Shown here piece after piece: positions 1-13,000 of a stretch of 64,000 nucleotides of DNA. The DNA comes from Panorpa germanica (lineage: Eukaryota; Arthropoda; Insecta; Mecoptera; Panorpidae). The stretch lies in assembly GCA_963678705.1 (NCBI GenBank), contig OY783219.1:3100001-3164000 (forward strand), in the 5' to 3' direction. The notes beneath the pieces are model-generated. The model did not search any database, was not told the origin of the DNA, and saw only the letters and a list, made by a program, of their open reading frames with translations. The position numbers and the translations under genes were made by a program. Numbering within the stretch: the first letter of the stretch is position 1; each line of letters begins with the position of its first letter.

Positions 1-177
1 ATCAAAGGAAATTGATTATGTGTATATATAGAAAGAGCAATTGATAAACATCAGATCAGTATGCATGTATATATTTAACAGTGTGTAGATGCAGATTCAT
101 CTCAGAGGCAACTTATCATATACAAATTCACCATTAACGCAATCTACTACAAGTAATTCATCGTAGATGCTATTGTT

Positions 178-738
178 TTAGTGGTCGATTTTTCAATTGT
201 TGATTGAAATTGATGTTAATAAATGTGTATTGGCGTGTCTATTTTATTAAATATCTAAATATTGACGGAGATATAGCAATTAAAAATTAGAATTGTAGTT
301 TTAGCGCTAGAAATGGTCGGCCATATTTGTATGACGTTAAATGCATTTTATATCTCAGTTATTTGTTGTGTATGGCAGTGCTGTGGTAATGTTTTGTAGT
401 TGTTGGTAGTCGAAATAATCAAGCCAAGTCAAAGAATAATAAGTTTTTATTTTATTTAACCCTGCTACGGCAGACATTATATTGAAATTTTATTGTTCCT
501 TGAAATAGCTGTAAATAATATTTAATATTTTGATATATAAATACATATAGCAGAGACTTATGAGCTGTAAGGTGTACAACGTTGAATCCCTTTAATAACT
601 AAAGAGACAAAATGACTTTTTTAATTGTTAATATCTCTTAACATATAAGGAATTATTAAAAAATAATTGAACATTTGAGGTTCTAGTAACCAACTTTATC
701 AATATATAGTACAGTTTTATAGAAATTAAGACATAGGG
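178..738 (+). mobile_element. 0.6 kb inverted-repeat element, copy 1 (decayed ends)
   Basis: This copy aligns with the complete copies at 9368-10004, 48039-48638 and 51391-52042. It starts at the shared TAGTGGTCGATTTTTCAATT block and ends at AAGACATAGG, where the normal terminal sequence (ACACAAGCCCAT) is replaced by unrelated bases. An internal stretch containing the GTAAGGTTGGTAACCTTAC hairpin is deleted, since GAGCTGTAAGG runs directly into TGTACAACG. It has no coding capacity. It is an old, end-eroded copy of an unclassified non-autonomous element. Confidence 0.8.
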
Positions 739-1639
739 CATACCAAAACACTTTTTCATTGAATTCAGACAAAAATAACCATAGACCATTATCGTTTTTT
801 ATCTAGAATGTGTCACAAATTCTATTTTCGCTCACTATTGGCAAACTTGGGCTTCCTATAATTAGTAATACATACTTACTTAAAATTTAAATAGCAATTG
901 TAATACCTTTAAAAAAATTTATATGTATAACTAGCCTTTGTTGGGTGATGTAACTAAAATAACATTATCTAAATGTTAATTATACATTAGGTAATTATAA
1001 TATTTACAATCTTATTGTTTACTAATAGACAAATTTAATTTTGTAAACACTTGAGCCGGTAAATTCGTTTCCTGTAAATTATAAACTTCGACTGTACCGA
1101 CCGCGCTGATTCGGCTCGCCAGGACCAAAATAATCTAGATGTGAGCTAGTTGACACATGTTGTTCAGTCAGTGCTCAGCGAGAACGATTACCATCGCTGC
1201 ATACGGAGAAATGAAGGATTATTCACAATTAGATAATCTATGATTGTTTAGAAACCAAAGCTACCAATTCTCCCCGCATTTTTGTCCAAATCTTCTTACA
1301 TACTTTAATTTATCTAATTAGATTCATTCTTGGTCTCCAACCTTTGCCACCGTGAAGTATATATAAGCTCGTTAAAAATCTTCTCATTTTCTATTCCTAT
1401 CTTTGCATCACTTCTTCCTCTTACCTCGTTCTTCAATAACAATTTCCTAGTTTTAAATATCTTCTTCGCATACTAATTATCATTATATAGAATCTTTGAA
1501 CAACACCGGTCATTTTAAATCAATAGAAAAACGCAATATTTCGTTGACATTTGGCAGATATTGTGTTTCATTACTAACCTCAGAGTTTGTACTTTAGTTT
1601 CAAATAAAAATATCACCACTTTTCACGGAAAGTTTGCGT
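739..1639. other. Intergenic, no recognised feature
   Basis: AT-rich sequence with stops in all frames. The short GC-richer patch around 1090-1210 has no recognisable coding or RNA signal. Confidence 0.5.
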
Positions 1640-2000
1640 TTTTCTATTGATTTATATTAATTGTGTACCTTTCGGCTTTACAATCTACATTCTTAATACA
1701 TTTCATAGAACTTTAACTTGAAAAAGTACTTCCAAAAGTACTTTCTGCTTCTTCTTATCTTGACCCTGTCCCTTTTCCCCAGTCCTCTTTCATTCTCATC
1801 GTTTCCTCACCTCTTGTCTTCTTTGATTGAGTTGATACTAGGAAAAATATTCCCTCCACATTCATATTGTGGTTTGGAATGGCAACTAGGTGTTCGCATG
1901 GTTTTATTAGACATCACTTCTAATTTGCCGTTCCTTCTCTTTCCTCGTTCTTTTTCTCTATCTCCACCATCTACCTCTTCCCTTCACTGCCTCCCTCTTT
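1640..2000 (-). mobile_element. LINE 3'-end relic, minus strand
   Basis: The stretch matches 47105-47480 over its 3' tail (the CTTTCGGCTTTACAATCTA block, then the TTCTTAATACATTTCATAGA block) and over a purine-rich coding remnant. On the minus strand the remnant resembles the basic end of the LINE relic at 59820-60115 (EIEKK.ERERNG against DREKERGKRRNG). The apparent 94-codon plus-strand reading frame here is only the pyrimidine-rich antisense of this relic. The frame is broken. Confidence 0.6.
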
Positions 2001-4915
2001 AATAACTGCACAACTGTTGAAAGAGTAAGAGTACCTCACCACGACATTGACTAGATATTCCAAATTTCCAATTTCTATGGCTCTGATTCTATCTTGAAAA
2101 TTAGCCCACGCTTAAATATAGCCTGTACATTCTTTTATTTTATATTTTAGTGATTTTTTTCATCAAATTTGCACCTGTCGCTCCTTTCAACTTTAAACTT
2201 TGCTAAATCTGTATTTATAGACCCATGTTCACTTACCAAAAAAGTTAAATCAGAATTTACTTTAAAATATAACCATAAAACTCGTCAAGCAGTGAATATT
2301 GTGAACGTACTTTAGAAGTAGAAACAAAATAATATACAACACACAGTGCGTAAAGACTTGTAGTGAATGTTATCTGTCAAAAGATATACAATCCCGTTCC
2401 CGACGCTTTTACACGTGGTCCCGCTATTCCCCGATTCCCGGTCCCTCTTCTCAACCCAAAGGAGTTCACAAAAAGAAGATCCGTTTCCGTTTTGACTTAT
2501 TTATAACCGTTTAAATATGTTCTTTGTTTACAATGAAATTGTCCACGGTCCAGGTCTACCTCTACCAGTAGATTCTGTATTCAATTCAATTTGTTTTGCA
2601 CTTACATAAAAGCGATTGTTAGATTGCAGTAACACTTTTTTCGGACACATTTGTCTTTCAAGGACATGTGTTAACTTATGTATGTATATCCCCCTCTTAG
2701 GCTTTTAAAATCTGTTTAATATTTAATAGTCTTATATTTATTTAATCGTTTTAATAGCTCCGTAAGTGGCAGTTGAACTTGAGGACCCATTTAGCGCCCG
2801 AATATCTCCCCTTCACTTAACAATGATAATTTTAAGAGACTATAAATTGAGTTACGTCGCACCATGGAAATTTCCAGAGCTGGTTTTAACACTTGTGTTA
2901 TTTTTTAAAAAAAATATTAATTCTAAATACATTTTAAGATATTTGTTTTCTGCGTATTCTTTATATTTTGCTGAGCATGTGAATAGCGGTTTACCGGACC
3001 TGTACAGGCAAAATGTATAAGCGTGAATGTGATAAAACTGTAGTTATCCGCTCTGGTTTACCTGCTCAGTCAAATCGGTCAGGTAAACTGTCAAGCATTA
3101 TTTGTTTTCAATATTCAGATACAGTTATCAAAAGTAAATGACATTTGATATATAAAAATAAGGTCGTCCGCACAAGGGTCGATTGATTGCAAACGCGACC
3201 TCCGAATCTGCCCGAACCAAATGAGAATAGAACTGTGTTGTGAGAGAGAGAACGCACACGGTACGAATGAAACAAAACTGATTTGAAATTGGTTTTGAGC
3301 GACTGTGTTTCTAGGTCGCAGGGCAATTACGTTGCATGCTTTTGATGGTAAACATCAAGAGCAGAGATGTGCATACATACTTTTTAAAAGCATTTAAATA
3401 CATACATACATACAAATAACTCAGAATACGACACAATAAAATCCCCTATTAAGCTATTGTTAAAAATTCTATAGTCACGAAACATGGCTCGACATGGCCC
3501 GTTTTTCGTTTTCGTTGGCAACTTCGAGTATGCAATCGATCGACTCGTGCGAGGGCGGTCTAAAAACAAAACAATTCAAACGCAATCCTATTTATAATAT
3601 TTCCTATTGATTAAAGTTCGCCCCTGGTGTAAGAGTACCCACTTGAGTTTAAATTGTTCACTGTTTAAATTGTTTTTTAATTATCACTAAGCATGGGTGT
3701 TTAAAGAATGTGTTTTAGCGCGGATATCGTAAGTTCCGATCGTTGGGAATGATCTTTCATGAAAGTACACTGCGGCACAAATGTTGTGTATTACTTAAAC
3801 GCCTCCTACTGCGTCTAAGAATGCATAAAGTCAAGTTGATGGCAACTGAAATCCTTGTTGTAATGAGTACACAGCGTACATACCAGTTATATCTTGTATA
3901 TACATAATAGATATGTTTTCACATATATTAAAAGTTACATTAAGATACGTCAAGTATCTAGATACATTATAATACTGACGTATTTACTTTAAAATATGTA
4001 TATAAATCTAAAATAAGAAGGTGTCAATATATATTTAGATATAACAGTGTAATTTATCACAGTGTATTATGAGGTATGATTTTAAAAACGTAAAAGATTG
4101 CAAACTTGAAGCACATGTGATAACAAACGCCTCTGTGTTAGATAACAGTGTGGGAGCGATTCAGACGATGTTGGAAATAGCACGTCCGCAAATCTTACTT
4201 TTTACTATTTGAATACTCTTTAGACAGAGGTATCAAACCTAAAACCAACATGCCAAACATAATTATGTATTTTTCTTCTATATTTATAGTCAAAATCCAT
4301 AACATTGCTTGTGTTTTTTCTAAAAATTATGTTGAAAGTTTTATATGTCATAGAATATTGGATAAAATTACATATACATTAAATAAAATTCAATTCTTCA
4401 TGTGCTAAGGTGTGATACTTATTATTCATAGCCCATAGTTCAACGGTTTCAAATCCCTGTAATAGTTTCAGCAAGATACATTCGAGTTAACTTGCTTGAG
4501 GCGATTCGCTGACGGCTTTTACTTTTATTCTGGGAACCAAACAACCAAATACAAAGAGCATCAAATTATGCTTAACTAAGATTCCATAGAATTATTTATT
4601 TGATTCCGAGGTTCTGATTTAATGATTACGCGATCTGATGTTATTCACACAGAGGCGCATTCAGAAGTACCGACGTCTTCCCTTATACAAATTAAGATCA
4701 CGATCTATTTGATGTATATTTATATTCATTGCAATAAGCTTGTTACATGTTTACATTTTTCGTTGGAAAAGATCAAATTTAATTAACAACATACTGTTTG
4801 GCACTATGAATGCTGCCAGTACATCACTATGACTTCAATCTAGGCCTGACCATAGGATAATTCATTAGATATGTTGATTTGGAACTTATGAACCACAGGA
4901 CGCGTGTCTGAGGAC
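2001..4915. other. Intergenic, no gene recognised
   Basis: No open reading frame here resembles a protein family. A small CATA microsatellite lies near 3395-3415 and a short GA run near 3240. Reading frames of 60-85 codons at 2766-3020, 3108-3326 and 3384-3569 look random. Confidence 0.5.
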
Positions 4916-5007
4916 AACAGTTATCTTGTAATACCTTGTTTTATCCCTGTAGACGCTTTAAAACAGTTGTCTTGTAATACTTTGTACATTACCTTGCAGA
5001 CGCTTTA
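4916..5007. repeat. Two-unit tandem duplication, 46-bp period
   Basis: AACAGTTATCTTGTAATACC...GACGCTTTAAA is followed directly by the diverged copy AACAGTTGTCTTGTAATACT...GACGCTTTAAA, starting at 4916 and 4962. A partly inverted echo (GACAACTGTTTTAAAACG) lies near 5080. No function is apparent. Confidence 0.75.
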
Positions 5008-5900
5008 AAGTTGACAAGAAAATTACTTAAACTCACTTATAGTCTGATGGTTCATTTTTATATACTCGTATGTTAACGAGACAACTGTTTTAAAACGTTT
5101 TACAAGAGGACCGATCCAATGGGCCAAACATCCCCTAGACCCAATTTTAATTCCGCTCTGAGTAGGAGCGAGAGTGCATTATCCGTGCGGATGAGAGTGA
5201 GTGAGACATATACCTTGATTACCGCCTGGTCAAGTTAGCAGGTAGGCATACGATCATTGTATATATTAACACTACTCAATCTTACACATTTTGTACATCA
5301 GAAAATAAGTGATATCCGCCGGTCCTGGGATCTTTTATGAATTATTTTTTATATATGTCATAGAGAGAAGTTGTACCCGTGTATACGAGGCTTTTTAATT
5401 ACATTTCTGCGACTCAACAACTAATCGATGAAACCAATAATTACATCAAATTTAAAAGCAATTAACAGTTTTTATCAAAATTTTAATGACAAATAATAAT
5501 TCTCTCAAAGAAAACGGATACAAGACAAGTTTTTATTTATAAATTTTAATTTTTTGTTTAACAATAAATTATACAGTATCGTTGTTGGTTCAGTCTAAGG
5601 TCGTCTGCAGAGAGTATTCGTAACTTAGTACTCGTAGGTCTTAGATGAAAGGAAATAGAAAGAAATAAGTAAAAAAAACAACAAGTTTTAAGTGTGTTTT
5701 TTCCTTGATTTTTTTCTTGCAAGTTTAGTGCAGTGGCTGAAGAGCAGTGGCGGGTAGCGACGGAACTATTTTAGGAATCAGAAGGATTGTTAAAACAGCG
5801 CTACTCAAAGTATAACGGTAACGAAACAAAGTCCTATGGTTAGTGAGCGTCTTGTTAAAAAACACTCGCAACGTATTCAATTTTATTTGGAATAGAATGG
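5008..5900. other. Intergenic, no recognised feature
   Basis: AT-rich sequence without a recognisable gene. It leads into the purine-rich tandem repeat. Confidence 0.45.
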
Positions 5901-6198
5901 TAAATAGGAAAGAGGAATGCAAGATCGGAAGAGGTAGAGATAAAAGGAAGAGGAGAAGGATGAAGAACGCAGCAAAGCATTGGAAAAAGCGAAGGAGGAA
6001 GGAGTGAGTGAAAAAGGCAAAAAGAGATAGGAACAAGTACAACAAAGAGTAAATAGGAAAGAGGAATGCAAGATCGGAAGAGGTGGACATAAAAGAAGGA
6101 GGCGCAGGATGAAGAACGCAGCAAAGCAAAGGAAAAAGCGAAGGAGGAATATGTGAGGGAAAAGAACAAAAAAGGATGGGAACAAATAGAACAAAGAG
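5901..6198. repeat. Purine-rich tandem duplication, about 149-bp units
   Basis: Two units starting at 5901 and 6050 both open with TAAATAGGAAAGAGGAATGC and carry ATGAAGAACGCAGCAAAGC. The strand is about 80% purine, so all three antisense frames stay open for about 100-166 codons and give low-complexity Ser/Phe/Leu translations. Those frames are a composition artefact. The Lys/Arg/Glu-rich plus-strand translation could be LINE-derived, but I see no diagnostic motif. Confidence 0.75.
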
Positions 6199-7732
6199 GG
6201 TAATATAACTGGAAAGGAAGAGCAATTTTATTAAATAATAATATATAAGTAGAAAACCTTTCTAATCTTTTTGAGTGAAGACATTCTGGAATCGCTATGA
6301 TACATACATAGAATATAAGATAGTAATATTCCGCGGTTCATCGTTTGACACTCCCTGCGGTACACAGTTGGAGAATATATCTTTCCTTACTACTATATCT
6401 ACAGTTACGTCTTTCTGTGTAGTTTTGTAACTTATAATGTTATTATAAATATGTCTAGTTTTATTGTTTATTACAGTCAGTTGACAATTCTGTGTTCCGA
6501 CTGAGCGCCGCGCTGTTTGAATTGATGCTCGTTATTAGGCGCCGCGACGCTCAAATTAATGGCAGACTTGCACGAATAAAATCTAAATAGAGATGAAGAA
6601 ACTTGCAAATATAATATTATAAATGGAATTTTGAAAATAAAATAAAAAAGAATATTGGATCGCTACCAAAATAGCGGCATGAAAATAGTGAGTCATAAGA
6701 AAGGGAGGTCGGATCCATGCCAAATTGTAGAGGAACAGACTTCGTATTTTGCGGTTTTAGTAATATTGACAAATCATTTTAAAATAAATAAAACTTCGCA
6801 AAAAATATTTTTGTTAATCCTCGTTATACAAATTACATTAAATTTAAATCACATGTGACCATAGCATAAATTAAAAAGTTAATTCATGGTTTTCTAGTGT
6901 TATGTTGGCAAACCTGTTATTTTAATAGTTCCAAGTACACATATTAATGTGGAAATCCTTGCAAAAAACTATGAAATGTGATTTAATTAATTAAATATTT
7001 TAACTTTAAAATGTCATCAAAAAATATCGCTACATGGAAAAAAACATGATCATAAAATATGGATATTATTATTATTAGTAAAATTGTTTCTTACTTCACG
7101 CTATGCTGAATGGTAGACAACAGTTTCTTGTTTTAAAAAATTGGCATCTTTGAAAAAAGGTTGTTATCATTTCTTTTGTTTATCTTAAATTAATTGTGAC
7201 CTACAATAGTAGAGTCCGTAATATTTCTGCTAAAATTTATTATAAAATTATAACTTCGAGTCATATATTCCTATAAATATTTCAAGTCATCTATTACAAG
7301 TTCATAACTATGTTTATAAATATTAATACATTAAAAAATAAATTGTTATAATTATAGAGTAATTTAGACAATAGAATACTAATATATTTAGTGTACATTA
7401 AACATTAATAGCTGATTAAACATGGACCAGATAATAAAATAAATAAATAAAGCTTATTACTAGACCTAATACCTGAACAAGATACCTGAAACGCTATTTG
7501 CTTCTTTTGTTCGTTTCGCAATGTACATAGAGCGTCATCGTATGCGTGTTAAATTCAAATGTAAGTTGTATAAAACATGTCAAGTCAATATTTGAACAAG
7601 GTAACAGAGAGACAAGCGTCATACCGTCATATGATGAGTGTTTACAATTCATAATGCCACTGCTTACGCAGTTATGGCCAACCCTTTCGAAGATACGAGC
7701 TGCTACTTCGTTATAATGAATCGTACAGATTA
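6199..7732. other. Intergenic, no gene recognised
   Basis: Very AT-rich. A short GC-rich imperfect inverted repeat (GAGCGCCGCG ... GGCGCCGCGACGCTC) sits at about 6505-6550. No coding signal. Confidence 0.45.
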
Positions 7733-8000
7733 GTGCGACATAAACATGCGACATCCAATATTTATAAAGACTAGTGCTACTGGACAAACTAGGTTTGACA
7801 AGGGTAATCACGAGTTAGTAGAGACCTTGTTAAATAACGGAGTTTTATTACTATTTTTTGTAAACATTTTCTTTTCTGAAACAGGTTGAAGAAATTCGTT
7901 CGAAATATGAAAGCTTCCGACGTATTATGTTGCATGTCGCACTAGTGTGGACGTGTTGTACGACTTCTTACAACAAATGTTGGATGTCGCACGTATGTTT
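7733..8000. mobile_element. Short inverted-repeat element, TGCGACATCCAA family, copy A
   Basis: The left end reads GTGCGACATAAACATGCGACATCC. The right end reads ACAAATGTTGGATGTCGCACG, whose complement, TGCGACATCCAACATTTGT, matches the left end. The right half (TATGAAAGCTTCCGA.., TGCATGTCGCACTAGTGTGG.., ACTTCTTACAACAAATGTTG) recurs almost unchanged at 63520-63640. It is a non-coding, non-autonomous DNA-transposon candidate of unknown superfamily. Confidence 0.6.
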
Positions 8001-8425
8001 ACTAAAACGATCTCCGTCTCATTGACGGCCAACTCAAAATCGACATTACACGGCGATGAAAACCGCTTGCAAACGTAATTAAGATTTCCAGCGTATGCGA
8101 GTGATTTTATTGAGTAAAATCATTGAAAAACAAGGCTTAGTATTCCGTAGTTTGCACTTGCACTTTTAAACGAAATTATGCGAGGATAATAAAAGATTAA
8201 AGTGTAAGCTTAAACCTATAATTCTATAAGTTCAAATTTTTGATAAAGATCTTAGCAGCAAAATAAACGATCCTAAATATTGAAATTTATTCATACCGGT
8301 TGCATACATTTTTTTTTAAATTCTTCATTTATCTTTAATAAATACATTTAACCAAAACCGAAGTGCGAAGGAGAAGGTAGACTCAAGAATATTATATACT
8401 CCTAACGGATGAACAAATATTATAA
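8001..8425. other. Intergenic, no recognised feature
   Basis: AT-rich sequence between two transposon remnants. No gene seen. Confidence 0.45.
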
Positions 8426-8769
8426 TCTTAATATATATAAATTACGTGTCACATGTTTGTCCGAGTTTGTCCGCGATGGACTCCTAAACTACTTAACCGA
8501 TTTTAATGAAATTTGTACACCGTGTGCAGTTTGATCCAACTTGAAAGATAGGATAGCTTACATCTCAATTTATAATTGCAATATTATCTTATTGCAAATT
8601 AATTATCTGTATATGACATATGACATCTGGCGACGATGATGGCGACATCTGTTGACTAGATTGAGTAAATATTCTGTTGACTAGATTGAGTAAATATTCA
8701 ATAGATGGCGCTATGTAATGTAATATGACAAAAACGTTAGGCACAGCAACGCGTGGCCGGGACAGCTAG
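8426..8769 (+). mobile_element. Non-autonomous Helitron, complete
   Basis: It begins with TC (TCTTAATATATATAAATTAC) after an A and ends GGCCGGGACAGCTAG before a T. This fits Helitron insertion between A and T with a CTAG (CTRR) 3' end and no target-site duplication. The 5' part contains the arthropod Helitron block GTCCGCGATGGACTCCTAAA, followed by CTACTTAACCGATTTTAATG. The 344-bp element has no coding capacity. It also carries a perfect 25-bp tandem duplication at 8650-8699 (TGTTGACTAGATTGAG...). Both ends appear intact. Confidence 0.85.
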
Positions 8770-9367
8770 TTACAATATATAAATTGTAAAACTCCTTGTA
8801 TATTATACTCATTAACAAATTTATGAATAATAATTAGTATTCTTCAGACATAACTATATTTCATTTGACAGTATCGCGGCACTCCATTATGCTAATTTGG
8901 TAATTAATATGTACGAGCATGTAGCATCATTCACGAAAGTGAAAATCATTTTACATATATAGTATATCAACTATGTTAATCATTGCCATTTATAGAATGT
9001 CCATGTGGTGAACTGCTATGTATATATATCTATATACGAATCTGGAGTGATTGGTTTTGTAGTAGAGGTCATGACAACTAATTCACTATAAGCAGTGCCA
9101 TATGTATTGGAGGCCCTTCTTACTTCTACACGACAGTGAAACGAACAAAAGAAACAGTAGCGTCAGGTATTAGATGCAGTAAGTATAAAGGATTATTTGT
9201 TTTAATCTGTGGTCCATATTTAAACAGCTATTAATGTTAAATGTACATTAGCATTCTATTGTCTAAATTATGCTATAATTATAACAATTGGTTAAGTATT
9301 TATATTTATAAAAATAGATAGCAATGTATAATAGATAAAAAATATACGTATATGCATAATGACACCA
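8770..9367. other. Intergenic, no recognised feature
   Basis: AT-rich sequence between the Helitron and an inverted-repeat element. No gene seen. Confidence 0.45.
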
Positions 9368-10004
9368 ATGGGCTTGTGTCCTATGTTTTAATTTCTATAA
9401 AAGTGTACTATATATTGATAAAGTGGGTTACTAGAATCTCAAATGTTCATTTATTTTTTAATAACTCCTTATATGTTAAGAGATATTAACAATTAAAAAA
9501 GTCATTTTGTCTCTTTAATTATTAAAGGGATTCAACGTTGGACACATTCCAAGTGCATGTGACATCACAATCCTTGTGTAAGGTTACCAACCTTACAGCT
9601 CATAAATCTCTGCTATATGTATTTATATATCAAAATATCAAATATTATTTACAGCTATTTCAAGGAACACTCAAATTTCAATATTATGTCTGCCTTAACA
9701 GGGTTAAATAAAATAAAAACTTATTATTCTTTGATTTGATTTGATTATTTAACTACCAACAGCTACAGAACATTACCACAGCACTGACCTACTCAACAAA
9801 TAACTGACGTTAAAATGCATTTCACGTCATATAAATATGGCCGACCATTTCTAGCGCTAAAACTACAATTCAAACTTTTAATTACTATATCTCCGTCAAT
9901 ATTTAGATATTTAATAAAATAGAAACGCCAATACACATTTATTAACATCAATTTCAATCAACAATTAAAAAATCGACCACTAAAAAATGAGGACACAAGC
10001 CCAT
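9368..10004 (-). mobile_element. 0.6 kb inverted-repeat element, copy 2 (complete, inverted)
   Basis: The 637-bp copy is bounded by perfect 15-bp terminal inverted repeats, ATGGGCTTGTGTCCT on the left and AGGACACAAGCCCAT on the right. It holds an internal hairpin (GTAAGGTTACCAACCTTAC), a TATATAAATAC-like box and AATAAA. There is no open frame. Flanks (..GACACCA / TTAAAAA..) show no clear target-site duplication. It is opposite in orientation to copy 1, 8.6 kb away. Confidence 0.85.
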
Positions 10005-13000
10005 TAAAAATAACATCGTTTTGTTAATTACAATATTGAAAATGATGTAAAAACAAAATTAATATAATAAAATTAAGATGTCACTCGATATTTTCTGATA
10101 GTTTGTATTAAAGGATATTTTCTTTTTTACTTCTCACACCAAATTCAATTGTAGACAGTTACAATTTTCATTTTTGTCAAGGTAGCCCAGCTGGCCGAAC
10201 CAATTACCGAAGATTGTAAAGTCTAAAGATCTACAAAAGCATACGATACTCTGTGTAAAATCTAATGTCAATGCCTTAACGATATCTGTCACAGTTCCAA
10301 TATATACAAAACATGAATATGTATTGCATTATTTTATGGTCAATACTCTGGGAATATTAATCATGTGAAACTACAGTTACTTACATCGAACAGCTAATGT
10401 CTAATGTAATGAAATACGTGTATGAGCCCCGCCTAATATCGCCATGTCTGTAACCTAGCGCCCACCACCCACTTTCTTAGATTTGCATTCTTTTTTCTCA
10501 ATGAAACCTACTCTTTATTTATCTCATAAATTATGAACACATGATTTGTAATATTTCGATATATTTTAAAAGTGTTTTTAATTACATAATGTAACAGTAA
10601 CAAAACCCACTTGCGGTTTCGTTATCAGATGCTCTTATATACTTATCATCTCTCTTGACTTGCCCGCAAAGTAGTTGCAAAACTAATGTAAAGAATGTGC
10701 GAAACGTAATGTGAAATATTTCCATTCAAGTAACTCTTCTTTCAATTCAATCTGATTATTGCATTATACGGGTGCAGATAGTAAAATGACTGCATAGAGT
10801 TTATCAATGATAGAATCAATGAATATAAATATGAAAATCTAATAAGGTCAGTAATGGCGACACACACACACATATATTAGTTACTGATTATTCGTTATGT
10901 AAATCTAACTCCCCATTGTTTGGGCTGCCACCACGCGATCCGATTCGTTCAAGTCCATTGTTTTGCTACCGTAATAAACTTATTCATAATGCTTCTTAGC
11001 TTATTTACAAATCTGTATTTATATACATGTAATATAAATTATTAATGTAAAAGCCAGATACTTTGTCGTTAAGTAATGTTACTCTTGTTAAAACACCAGC
11101 TATTGCAACTTTCTCGGGTAATACCATAAGAATTAATTTATTATTTTTATATTTATATTATCTATAGGTACCGACAATCATGCATTTACAGTAACATGCA
11201 AAACAACACGATTTCAATTCAATTTAATATGTATTAGCAATAAAGCTTTAACTATATTTTAAGATAAGTATATTTAGGTTGTCTAAGGTCGACTAAGGTC
11301 ATTTACATTTGGATTTATTGTTGACAGAACCATTTTATACTTGTCAAACAATTTTCAATAAGAAATATTTAAAGCGTCAGGTTAGGTCTGTCATATTATA
11401 AAGCATTTCACAATAGAAGCACCTGCTAAAATTTAAGCAGTTCCAATGTAATTCTATTATTTAAATTCCTCCAGGCGCTTAACCTCCTGGTGTTTAACAA
11501 GCCTGTATTCAAAAGCCATTACAATAATCTGGATGTAATAAATGATAATTTGAAACGATAAGGCAACGAAAAGTGTAAGTGTAATCTCGCCTATTAAGTA
11601 AACCTACACTACAAATAAAACTTTGTCGAAAAAATTCTTTAGACGCCTCTGTAATAATAATAAAAATAATAATTTCCGTGCGACTTTTAAATCACCATGT
11701 ACATTTATATGATTCAATGTATTACTGAATTATTACATTTATTTCTGGGCAGTATTTTTTGGCAGTGCAGCTTAGCTTAAAAGAGAAGCGTCTAAATCAT
11801 TTTATCGACTAATTTTTTTTTACAGCATATATAAAAACTAGAAGCCAACCCTTCTTTATTAAACCCAGGTCCCCAGAAAGTCAATTACTACTAGATACAG
11901 TTGAATCTAATCTGTACCAGTATATATTAACCAAATTATTATACAACTGGATGCAATACATTTACTATCACTTTTCAATAAGTGAATCCACATAAAAAAA
12001 CAACACACATAAATAAATATTTACTTTTAAACAGGTTTTTTTTTGTTAAATTATTTTGCTTGAGCTCTGCATACCAATCTAATTTGCATATTTCCCGCTC
12101 TGCCTACATTCCATTGCAATGCGATCCGATCCCAGCTCTATCGTCCATGGTCCGACAATACATGGCCAAACAAAAACCTACATACGAGTTGATACTAGGT
12201 GATTTTACCTTTTACAGTTTGCTAATGGAATGCGCGGCCGATATATTCAATCAAATCCTATTCATAACAAACAATACACAGCTGATATTTTTCCTATTAC
12301 GAAGGTTAGTTTTTTATCACCTTATCAATTGTGAAATTATTTCATCGCCAAACATTGTTTTGTTTATCTGTCAATTTCGTAGTCGTATAATAAGGAAAAT
12401 GCACTTCAAATAAAAATTTGCATATAATATCAATTTATTCGTCTGTAGCAATGGTTCTCAATCTATTTGATACCAAGTATTGACTAGTCTCAAACCGGTA
12501 GCTCATATTTGCAATTAGTACAATTCACAATGCACAAGTAATAAATAGCACGTGCAAATTACGAGTACAAAACACAAAGCAACGAATAATAATATGGAGA
12601 TGTTGAGCTCAGTATATAATGCAGTTACAAATATTTGTGAATATATATGTAATGTACATAACAATGTATGTGTGTGTGTTTCTTGCATAAAGAATGGTGA
12701 AGACTTTGTTGAATACTGGATTAGGTATTTTGCAGAAACTTGCTAACCAGATAACCTCGTATTCAGAGCCGAATTCAAATATATACAAACTAAAATTCAA
12801 ACATTTTTTTTTGTATTTGCTTGCAAATATAAGGAACTTTCCAGTTGGTGAATTTTTAAACCGTATATCCTAATTCGACACTGCACTTGTTCTCTTTGAA
12901 AGCATTGTGTGTTCTTATATAGGTATCCATATAAAATAAGCAGTCTTCAACCTACATAACGCCCATTGTGCTTTAAAATGCGACAGTTTGATAAAAAATA

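Noticed and set aside
5725-6225. 166-codon minus-strand frame with many Phe/Leu/Ser
   Set aside because: Antisense of a purine-rich tandem repeat, with two other frames of about 100 codons overlapping it. Low complexity, no domain, no splice context.
7494-7811. 105-codon minus-strand frame
   Set aside because: Overlaps the TGCGACATCCAA element and has no recognisable domain.
11982-12413. 143-codon plus-strand frame
   Set aside because: No recognisable family. The frame starts at a non-ATG codon and lies in AT-rich sequence without gene signals.
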